A stretch of 7,976 nucleotides of DNA from Acidothermales bacterium (GTDB lineage: Bacteria; Actinomycetota; Actinomycetes; Streptosporangiales; WHST01), in contig JAFMQP010000178.1 of assembly GCA_017354575.1 (NCBI GenBank), positions 1 through 7,976 of the forward strand. Reading direction: 5' to 3'. This document shows, in pieces, positions 1-4,901 of the stretch. A model generated the notes under the pieces. It was not told where the DNA came from. It saw only the letters and a list, made by a program, of their open reading frames with translations, and did no database searches. How positions within the stretch are numbered: position 1 is the stretch's first letter; every line of letters begins with the position of its first letter. The position numbers were made by a program, and so were the translations under genes.

Positions 1-40
1 GAACTGCCGCTGCCACCGGCCGCACCGCGAGACCCGCTGA
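1..40 (+). CDS. rpmG: Ribosomal protein L33, C-terminal end only (partial)
   Basis: Read in frame from base 2, this stretch encodes NCRCHRPHRETR followed by TGA at 38-40. Actinobacterial L33 proteins end in a very similar way: a second CxxC zinc-knuckle half and then a His-Arg-Glu-Thr-Arg terminus. L33 is a small zinc-ribbon protein of the 50S subunit. Only about 12 codons are in the window; the rest lies upstream. The context supports the call, because rpmG directly precedes the hadA/hadB-type dehydratase genes in many actinobacteria. The identification rests on a short but distinctive tail. Confidence 0.8.
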   Translation, partial: NCRCHRPHRETR

Positions 41-67
41 CGCGGCGGCCGTGACCCTGGCGCCGCG
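41..67 (+). terminator. GC-rich hairpin just after rpmG, possible terminator
   Basis: CGCGGCG at 41-47 pairs perfectly with CGCCGCG at 61-67. CC at 49-50 can also pair with GG at 59-60 across one bulged G, leaving an 8-base loop. The stem starts on the base after the rpmG stop codon, which is where a terminator is expected. No U-tract follows, as is common for actinobacterial terminators, so this could equally be an RNA-processing or stability element. Confidence 0.4.
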
Positions 68-81
68 CCCGCGGCGTCTTG

Positions 82-94
82 TACGGTCCGGACC
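82..94 (+). promoter_or_regulatory. Putative leaderless promoter (-10) of the hadA-hadB-murB operon
   Basis: TACGGT at 82-87 fits the actinobacterial TANNNT -10 pattern and ends 7 bases before the ATG at 95. That would put the transcription start on or next to the start codon. No Shine-Dalgarno sequence lies between it and the ATG. I see no convincing -35 hexamer at normal spacing. This is an inference from spacing and motif. Confidence 0.4.
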
Positions 95-553
95 ATGCCA
101 CTCGACCCGTCGTTCATCGGACGGACGTACCCGCCGACGCCTCCCTACGAGGTCGGCCGGGAGAAGATCAGGGAGTTCGCCCGCGCAGTCGGCGACGACA
201 ACCCCGCGTACGCCGACCCCGACGCCGCGCGCGCCCTCGGCCACCAGGACGTCATCGCCCCGCCGACGTTCCCGATCGTCGTGACGATGGACGCCTGGCA
301 CCGGGTCGTCGCCGACCCCGCGCTCGGGCTGGACTACAGCAGGGTCGTGCACGGCGACCAGAAGTTCGTCTACGTCCGCCCGGTGCGTGCCGGCGACCGG
401 CTGCAGGTGACGGTCACCGTCGAGAACATCCGCTCGGCCGCTGGCAACGACCTCGTCACCATCCGGGCCGACGTGGCCACCACCGACGGCGAACCGGTCT
501 GCACGAGCTACGCCACGCTCGTTGCCCGGGGCACCGCCGAGGAGGCCGCGTGA
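95..553 (+). CDS. HadA-like MaoC-family dehydratase subunit (UPF0336 type)
   Basis: A 152-residue single hot-dog-fold protein of the FAS1-like dehydratase / MaoC N-terminal family. In mycobacteria the related HadA and HadC pair with HadB to form the (3R)-hydroxyacyl-ACP dehydratase of the FAS-II cycle. Visible marks are the GDDNPAY segment at residues 33-39, where the catalytic His of active hydratases is replaced by Tyr, and VHGDQKFVYVRPVRAGD at about 85-101, typical of the non-catalytic, substrate-tunnel subunit. Family knowledge therefore predicts that it stabilises the acyl chain while its partner catalyses. The ATG at 95 is chosen because a -10-like motif sits 7 bases upstream and the length fits the family. 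The TGA overlaps the GTG of the next gene (GTGA), indicating translational coupling. Whether it is closer to HadA or HadC cannot be settled by eye, so no symbol is given. Confidence 0.85.
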   Translation: MPLDPSFIGRTYPPTPPYEVGREKIREFARAVGDDNPAYADPDAARALGHQDVIAPPTFPIVVTMDAWHRVVADPALGLDYSRVVHGDQKFVYVRPVRAGDRLQVTVTVENIRSAAGNDLVTIRADVATTDGEPVCTSYATLVARGTAEEAA

Positions 554-1014
554 CCGGCAGGCTGGCGGCCTCGGACGTCGAGGTCGGGGAGGAGCTGCCG
601 CCGATCACCGTCCCGGTGCGGCGCGACAACCTGGTCAGGTACGCGGGCGCGTCCGGCGACTTCAACCCGATCCACTGGAACGAGCGCATCGCGAAGAGCG
701 TGGGCCTGCCCGACGTGATCGCGCACGGCATGTTCACCATGGGCGCCGCGGTCACCTGTGTCACCAGGTGGGCGGGCGACCCGGCCGCCGTGGTCGAGTA
801 CGGCGTCCGGTTCACCAAGCCCGTCGTGGTGCCGAACGACGACAAGGGCGCCGAGCTGCACGTCACCGGCAGGGTCGCGGAGCTGGACGACGCCGGCCTG
901 GCCCGCGTCGACCTCGACGTCTCCGCCGGCGGCGTCAAGGTGCTCGGCCTGGTGCGCGTGATGGTGGCCCTGGCCGGCGCGGGTTCCGGGGACGGCGGAG
1001 TCCGGCACCGATGA
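550..1014 (+). CDS. HadB-like (R)-specific enoyl/hydroxyacyl dehydratase (MaoC domain)
   Basis: A 154-residue MaoC-type hot-dog protein with the full hydratase 2 motif YAGASGDFNPIHWNE at residues 31-45. The predicted catalytic dyad is Asp37 and His42, close to the Asp36/His41 pair known for mycobacterial HadB. It probably works as a heterodimer with the preceding HadA-like subunit, dehydrating (3R)-hydroxyacyl thioesters in type II fatty acid synthesis. The GTG start at 550 overlaps the upstream TGA, with a GAGGAGG ribosome-binding site at 539-545. Its own stop TGA (1012-1014) overlaps the murB ATG (ATGA). No hadC-like third gene follows: the operon goes straight to murB. The acyl substrate is unknown; a mycolate role should not be assumed without the rest of the pathway. 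Confidence 0.87.
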   Translation: MTGRLAASDVEVGEELPPITVPVRRDNLVRYAGASGDFNPIHWNERIAKSVGLPDVIAHGMFTMGAAVTCVTRWAGDPAAVVEYGVRFTKPVVVPNDDKGAELHVTGRVAELDDAGLARVDLDVSAGGVKVLGLVRVMVALAGAGSGDGGVRHR

Positions 1015-2042
1015 ACGTGCAGCGGAACGTGGCAATCGCCCCGTACACGACGCTGCGGGTCGGCGGGCCGGCCGCGCGGTTCGTGGAGTGCACGGAACAG
1101 GACGAGCTCGTCGCGGCGGTCACGGCCGCCGACGAGACCGCCGAGCCGGTGCTCGTGCTCGGCGGCGGCAGCAACCTGGTCGTGTGCGACGACGGGTTCG
1201 ACGGCACGGTCGTGCGCGTCCTCACCACCGGCGAGGAGGTCCGGGCGGACGGCGACCTGCTGCACGTCACCTGGCAGGCGGGCGAGCCGTGGGACGACCT
1301 GGTCGCGCGCTGCGTCGACGAGGGGATCGCGGGCGTCGAGTTCCTGTCCGGCATCCCCGGGCTGGCGGGCGCGACGCCGATCCAGAACGTGGGCGCGTAC
1401 GGCCAGGAGGTCGCGGAGGCGATCGAGGCGGTGCGCGTCCTCGACCGCCGCACCGGGAGGGTCGTCACGCTCACGCCGGACGAGTGCCGGTTCAGCTACC
1501 GCGGCAGCGCGTTCAAGGGCGACGACAGGTACGTCGTCCTCGCCGTGACCTTCGGACTGCGGCGTAGCGGGGAGTCGAGCCCGGTGCGGTACGCGGAGGT
1601 CGCGCGGACGCTCGGCGTCGAGGAGGGCACGCGGGTCCCGCTCGCGGCCGCGCGCGAGGTCGTGCTCGGGCTGCGCGGGGGCAAGGGCATGGTGCTCATG
1701 GAGGACGACCACGACACCTGGAGCGCGGGCTCCTTCTTCACCAACCCCCTCGTGACGGCCCACGTCGCAGCGACGCTGCCTTCCGACGCGCCCCGGTGGC
1801 AGGCCGCGGACGGACGGGTGAAGGTGTCGGCGGCTTGGCTGATCGAGCGGTCCGGGTTCGGCAAGGGCTACGGCGCCGGGTTCGCGAAGATCTCCACCAA
1901 GCACACACTCGCGCTCACCAACAGGGGCGGCGCGACGGCGAGCGACGTGCTCGCCCTGGCCCGCGAGGTGCGCGACGGCGTGCGGGCGGCGTTCGGCGTC
2001 GAGCTCACCCCCGAGCCGATCCTGGTCGGCGAGAAGCTGTGA
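1011..2042 (+). CDS. murB: UDP-N-acetylenolpyruvoylglucosamine reductase (MurB, type I)
   Basis: A cytoplasmic FAD enzyme that reduces UDP-GlcNAc-enolpyruvate to UDP-MurNAc with NADPH, the second committed step of peptidoglycan precursor synthesis. The 343-residue product is of normal length. The FAD domain carries GGGSNL at 51-56 and the segment SGIPGLAGATPIQNVGAYGQ at 113-132. The type I signature YRGSAFK lies at 163-169, where Tyr163 and Arg164 match E. coli Tyr158/Arg159. GSFF at 240-243 contains the proton-donor Ser241 (E. coli Ser229), and Glu335 in TPEP matches E. coli Glu325. All expected catalytic residues are present. The ATG at 1011 is chosen because it forms an ATGA overlap with the hadB-like stop and matches the family N-terminus; the open frame upstream is a shadow of hadB. 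Its 3' end overlaps the convergent B3/4 gene by 38 bp. Confidence 0.97.
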   Translation: MNVQRNVAIAPYTTLRVGGPAARFVECTEQDELVAAVTAADETAEPVLVLGGGSNLVVCDDGFDGTVVRVLTTGEEVRADGDLLHVTWQAGEPWDDLVARCVDEGIAGVEFLSGIPGLAGATPIQNVGAYGQEVAEAIEAVRVLDRRTGRVVTLTPDECRFSYRGSAFKGDDRYVVLAVTFGLRRSGESSPVRYAEVARTLGVEEGTRVPLAAAREVVLGLRGGKGMVLMEDDHDTWSAGSFFTNPLVTAHVAATLPSDAPRWQAADGRVKVSAAWLIERSGFGKGYGAGFAKISTKHTLALTNRGGATASDVLALAREVRDGVRAAFGVELTPEPILVGEKL

Positions 2043-2727
2043 ACCGCGGCGCGGCGGGCGTCAGCTCGGCCGTCGTCGCCGGAGGACGCCACACCTCCGC
2101 GAGCTCGGCCGCCAGGGTGTCGAACAGGCGGGCGACGTCGGCGCGGCCGGTCTCGTGCATCGCCTCGGCGACGACCATCGCGCTCGTCGTGTCCGGCCGG
2201 ACGGCGGACGCCGCGCTCTGCCGGTGCGTCCAGCGCCGCGCGTGGGCGTGGCCGGCGGTGTCGGCGTAGACCACCTCACCGGGGTACGGCGTCTCCTCCC
2301 CGCCGGCGAACGGCAGGTAGCGCTCGTCGCCGTCGGCGTACCGCATCCGCAACGGCCAGCTGACGCGGTCGGCGTCGAGCACCGCGACCGGCACGGCGAA
2401 CGCGAGCGACACCGCGTTGCACAGGTCGACCAGCGGATGCAGGGACGGCAGCGCCCGCTCCTTCCGGTACCGCCGCGCCAGCGACTCCGCCGCGCAGCGG
2501 TACCGCGTCGGCTTCAGGCCCATCCGGGCGAACGCCCGCCGCCACGCCCTGACCTCCGGCAGCTCCGACTCCGGTCCCGCGGCGAGCCGCTCGTCCGCCA
2601 CGCCGCAGAACCGCTGGACCCGGTCTCCGACGCCGGCGTCCGCGGTGACGCCGGTGACGTACAGGCAGCCGGCCGCCAGGTCAGGGAAGTCGCGCCATAT
2701 CTCCGGTGCGTGGCCGAACTCGATCAC
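2005..2727 (-). CDS. Standalone B3/4-domain protein (PheRS editing-domain-like, COG3382 type)
   Basis: A 240-residue protein resembling free-standing B3/4 domains, homologous to the tRNA-binding/editing module of the phenylalanyl-tRNA synthetase beta subunit. Characteristic stretches are WRRAFARMGLKPTRYRCAAE at 62-81, LPSLHPLVDLCNAVSLAFAV at about 93-112, the LR.RYADGDE stretch at about 127-135, and PGEVVYAD at 149-156. In PheRS this fold hydrolyses mischarged Tyr-tRNAPhe. A standalone relative, CtdA, is reported to deacylate canavanyl-tRNAArg, so a trans-editing role is possible, but the substrate here is unknown. The GTG at 2727 is chosen over a longer frame because a perfect GGAGG sits 7 bases upstream. 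It follows the three-helix membrane protein gene by 52 bp on the same strand. The last 15 or so residues are low-complexity and read antisense through the end of murB, so the tail may be a frame extension rather than conserved structure. Confidence 0.8.
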   Translation of the reverse strand: MIEFGHAPEIWRDFPDLAAGCLYVTGVTADAGVGDRVQRFCGVADERLAAGPESELPEVRAWRRAFARMGLKPTRYRCAAESLARRYRKERALPSLHPLVDLCNAVSLAFAVPVAVLDADRVSWPLRMRYADGDERYLPFAGGEETPYPGEVVYADTAGHAHARRWTHRQSAASAVRPDTTSAMVVAEAMHETGRADVARLFDTLAAELAEVWRPPATTAELTPAAPRFTASRRPGSARG

Positions 2728-2734
2728 CCGTCCA

Positions 2735-2739
2735 CCTCC
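2735..2739 (-). promoter_or_regulatory. Ribosome-binding site fixing the B3/4 gene start
   Basis: On the minus strand GGAGG (2739-2735) lies 7 bases before the GTG at 2727. It is one of the best Shine-Dalgarno matches in the window. It argues against the upstream in-frame ATG at 2823, which would overlap the preceding membrane protein gene. An ATG at 2742 is in another frame and stops after five codons. Confidence 0.65.
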
Positions 2740-2754
2740 ATGACCCCGCAGGAG

Positions 2755-2776
2755 GGCGGCGCGACCATCGCGCGCC
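2755..2776. other. Strong hairpin between the membrane protein and B3/4 genes
   Basis: GCGCGA (2759-2764) pairs with TCGCGC (2768-2773) around a CCA loop. The stem is extended by GGC (2755-2757) with GCC (2774-2776) across one bulged G, giving nine base pairs. It lies just after the stop codon of the minus-strand membrane protein gene. Without a U-tract it may be a partial terminator, a processing site or an mRNA end stabiliser that sets different levels of the two products. Confidence 0.35.
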
Positions 2777-2779
2777 TGC

Positions 2780-3145
2780 TCAGCCCAACCAGACGGCGCC
2801 GGTGACGACGACCACGAGCACAACTACCAGGTAGCCGCCGATCGCCCACTGCCGCGCCAGCGCGGAAAGCACGACGCCGACGAGCGGCAGCACCACGCCG
2901 ACGGCGATAGCGGCGTTGAGGTACACCTCGCGACGGTGCGCGTCACCCGCGGGCGTCCCGGTACTGAGGAACGGCAGGTACGCGGCGAAGCCCAGCCAGG
3001 CGAGCACCAGCGGCGCGACCGTGCAGACCATCGCGAGAAGCGGCGGGGCCCACTGCGGCACCGGCCACCGCATGACACGCGGGGACATCGGACGGAAGGA
3101 CTGGGTGTCGTCGTCCTGCTCGTGCCCCACCGAGCTGGTGCCCAT
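2780..3145 (-). CDS. Small three-helix membrane protein of unknown function
   Basis: A 121-residue protein with a polar, acidic N-terminus (residues 1-30, including DDDTQSF) and three hydrophobic segments at about 33-58, 77-97 and 101-120. The last runs almost to the C-terminus (VVVLVVVVTGAVWLG). Helices 1 and 2 are joined by a polar loop (TGTPAGDAHRREVY). I do not recognise a family. The ATG at 3145 is chosen because a CATACT -10-like hexamer ends 6 bases upstream; the same frame stays open much further but only as a shadow of the GPP34 gene. It lies 52 bp ahead of the B3/4 gene on the same strand and probably shares its transcript. It is divergent from GPP34 across 60 bp, so joint regulation is possible. 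A cytoplasmic N-terminus is uncertain. Confidence 0.7.
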   Translation of the reverse strand: MGTSSVGHEQDDDTQSFRPMSPRVMRWPVPQWAPPLLAMVCTVAPLVLAWLGFAAYLPFLSTGTPAGDAHRREVYLNAAIAVGVVLPLVGVVLSALARQWAIGGYLVVVLVVVVTGAVWLG

Positions 3146-3157
3146 CGGGCCAGTATG
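3146..3157 (-). promoter_or_regulatory. Putative leaderless promoter of the membrane protein - B3/4 operon
   Basis: CATACT on the minus strand (3157-3152) fits a -10 element with A at position 2 and T at position 6. It ends exactly 6 bases before the ATG at 3145, and no Shine-Dalgarno lies between. That spacing puts the transcript start at the initiation codon. No clear -35 is visible. Confidence 0.4.
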
Positions 3158-3193
3158 CGTCCGTCGGGGCGCCCGTAGGTGCCGTTCGTCGGA

Positions 3194-3205
3194 TAGCTTC
3201 TGGTC
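3194..3205 (+). promoter_or_regulatory. Putative leaderless promoter of the GPP34 gene
   Basis: TAGCTT at 3194-3199 matches TANNNT and ends exactly 6 bases before the ATG at 3206, with no Shine-Dalgarno. It mirrors the divergent promoter on the other strand, so the 60-bp gap would hold two back-to-back leaderless promoters. No convincing -35 hexamer is seen. Confidence 0.45.
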
Positions 3206-3856
3206 ATGGCGGGACTCACCCTGGCCGAGGAGCTGGCGCTCCTCGGGTACGACGATGAGAGCGGCAAGCAGGTCGGCGGGATGTTCGTGTCGTACGGCCT
3301 CGCCGGCGCGCTGCTCGCCGAGCTGGCGCTGCTGCGCCGGATCGAGCTCACCGACAAGCGGGTCGCCGTGACCGACCCGTCGCCCACCGGCGACGCCCTG
3401 CTCGACGACGCGCTGCGCCGCGTCGCCGAGCATCCGGGGCGCCGTCCCGCGCGCTGGGTGGACGTACTGCGCAAGGGCGTCGAGCGCGCCGTGCTCGACC
3501 GGCTCGTGGCGTCCGGGTACCTGCGCCGGGAGGAGGGCAGGGCCCTGTTCGTCGTCCCCGTCACCAGGTATCCCGCGGGCGCCGGCACGGCCGAGCGGGA
3601 CGCGCGACTGCGGCTCGCGGACGCCGTGCGCCCCGGCTCGACGCCGGACCAGCGCACCGTGACCCTCGCCCTGCTCGCGCACGCGTGCGGGATGGACGCG
3701 CAGGCGTTCCCGGGGGTCGCCAAGAAGGTCCTGCACCGTCGGCTGGACGAGCTCGCCGCGGGGGACTGGGCGGCACAGGCGACCATGCGGGCCGTCGAGG
3801 TGGTGCGGGCGGCGCTGCTGACCGCCACGACCACCGCGGCCACGTCCGGCACCTGA
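3206..3856 (+). CDS. GPP34 (GOLPH3/Vps74-like) family protein
   Basis: A 216-residue, mostly helical protein of the GPP34 family. The eukaryotic members GOLPH3 and Vps74 are PI4P-binding Golgi adaptors that retain glycosyltransferases; bacterial members are common in actinobacteria and largely uncharacterised. Family-like features are the N-terminal LAEELALLGYDDESGKQ, a hydrophobic stretch LAGALLAELALLRRIEL at about 32-48, DALLDDALRRV at 63-73, RWVDVLRKG at 83-91 followed by LVASGYLRREE, and LALLAHACGMDAQAF at 154-168. A basic patch (Arg131, Arg134, Arg136, Arg142) lies near where GOLPH3 has its phosphoinositide-binding arginines, but the alignment is by eye. There is no signal peptide or membrane helix, so a cytoplasmic or peripheral membrane location is inferred. 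Its role here is unknown; the divergent neighbour is a small membrane protein. Confidence 0.85.
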   Translation: MAGLTLAEELALLGYDDESGKQVGGMFVSYGLAGALLAELALLRRIELTDKRVAVTDPSPTGDALLDDALRRVAEHPGRRPARWVDVLRKGVERAVLDRLVASGYLRREEGRALFVVPVTRYPAGAGTAERDARLRLADAVRPGSTPDQRTVTLALLAHACGMDAQAFPGVAKKVLHRRLDELAAGDWAAQATMRAVEVVRAALLTATTTAATSGT

Positions 3857-3877
3857 CGGCGCGGCCTACGCCGCCAG
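3853..3877. terminator. Symmetric hairpin between convergent GPP34 and deaminase genes
   Basis: CTG (3853-3855) and CGGCG (3857-3861) pair with CGCCG (3869-3873) and CAG (3875-3877) across a single A/C mismatch, with a 7-base loop. The stop codon of the plus-strand gene lies in one arm and the TAG of the minus-strand gene lies in the loop. With only 9 bp between the two genes, this is the obvious candidate for a bidirectional terminator. There is no U-tract on either side. Confidence 0.4.
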
Positions 3878-4879
3878 CCAGGCGTCGACGCCGGCGAGCA
3901 GGCTCTCGCGGACGTGGGCGGGCGCGACCGAACCGCGGATGGACTGGCGCGCGAGCTCGGCCAGCTCGGCGTCGGTGAAGTCGTGCACGTCGCGGGCGAC
4001 GCCGTACTGCGCGGTGAGCCGCGGGCCGAACAGCAGCGGGTCGTCGGCGCCGAGCGCGAGCTGCGCGCCCGCCTCGTACAGCTCCCGCAGCGGCACGTCG
4101 CGCGGTTTCGCGTACACGCCGAGCGAGACGTTCGACCACGGGCACACCTCGAGCGTCACGCCCTCGGCGACGACGCGGGCGAGCAGCTCGGGGTCCTCGG
4201 CGCAGCGTACGCCGTGGCCCAGCCGCCGCGCGTCCAGGTCGTCCAGGCACGCGCGCACGTGCGCCGGCCCGCACAGCTCGCCGCCGTGCGGGACGGCCGG
4301 CAGCCCGGCGCGGCGGGCGATGGCGAACGCGTGGGCGAACTCGGCGGTCTCGCCGCGGCGCTCGTCGTTGGACAGGCCGAAGCCTACGACGCCGCGCCCG
4401 ACGTACTGGGCCGCCAGCCGGGCGAGGGTGCGGGCCTCCATCGGGTGCCGGATCCGGCTCGCGGCGACGATCACGCCGATGCCGAGTCCGGTGGCGGCGG
4501 ACGCCTCGCGGGCCGCGTCGAGGACGAGCTCGACGAACGCGGTCAGCCCGTGGAAGTGGTTGGCGTAGCCGGACGGGTCGACCTGGATCTCCAGCCAGCC
4601 GGACCCGTCCGCGACGTCGTCCTCCGCCGCCTCACGCAGCAGCCGGCGGACGTCCGCCTCGGTGCGCAGCACCGACCTGGCGACGTCGTAGAGCCGCTGG
4701 AACCTGAACCAGCCACGCTCGTCCGCCGCCGACAATTGCGGTGGCCACTCGTCGCGCAGCGCGTCGGGCAGGTGCACGCCGTGCGCGTCGGCGAGCTCGA
4801 CCAGCGTCCCGTGCCGCATCGAGCCGGTGAAATGCAGGTGCAGGTGCGCCTTCGGCAGCGCGTCCAGCGGGCGCCGCAC
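3866..4879 (-). CDS. Adenosine deaminase family amidohydrolase (divergent)
   Basis: A 337-residue TIM-barrel zinc hydrolase of the Add family, which deaminates adenosine-type nucleosides to the inosine form. Predicted zinc ligands are His14 and His16 (HLHLHFTGS, 12-20), His198 (PHGGE) and Asp279 (LGADDP). Glu201, His222 (GHG) and Asp280 complete the expected catalytic set. Several motifs depart from classical adenosine deaminases: HxHxDG is HLHFTG, DLAGDE is GLSNDE, HAGE is HGGE and N-T/S-DDP is GADDP. The missing Asp after the HxH motif is the residue that contacts the ribose 5'-OH in mouse ADA, so a 5'-modified substrate such as aminodeoxyfutalosine is an alternative. The GTG start at 4879 has AAGGGGG 7 bases upstream. 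The gene follows aspC by only 22 bp on the same strand, so the two are probably co-transcribed. Confidence 0.88.
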   Translation of the reverse strand: MRRPLDALPKAHLHLHFTGSMRHGTLVELADAHGVHLPDALRDEWPPQLSAADERGWFRFQRLYDVARSVLRTEADVRRLLREAAEDDVADGSGWLEIQVDPSGYANHFHGLTAFVELVLDAAREASAATGLGIGVIVAASRIRHPMEARTLARLAAQYVGRGVVGFGLSNDERRGETAEFAHAFAIARRAGLPAVPHGGELCGPAHVRACLDDLDARRLGHGVRCAEDPELLARVVAEGVTLEVCPWSNVSLGVYAKPRDVPLRELYEAGAQLALGADDPLLFGPRLTAQYGVARDVHDFTDAELAELARQSIRGSVAPAHVRESLLAGVDAWLAA

Positions 4880-4901
4880 TCCGGTGCCCCCTTCGGTCAG
4901 C

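Noticed and set aside
456..1904. 482-codon open frame on the minus strand across hadB and murB
   Set aside because: It is a GC-bias shadow opposite two clearly identified overlapping genes, with Arg/Pro/Ala-rich low-complexity sequence and no family motifs.
3146..3736. Upstream extension of the three-helix membrane protein frame
   Set aside because: The extension runs antisense through the GPP34 gene and is low-complexity. The hydrophobic protein begins after the ATG at 3145, which has a promoter-like motif in front.
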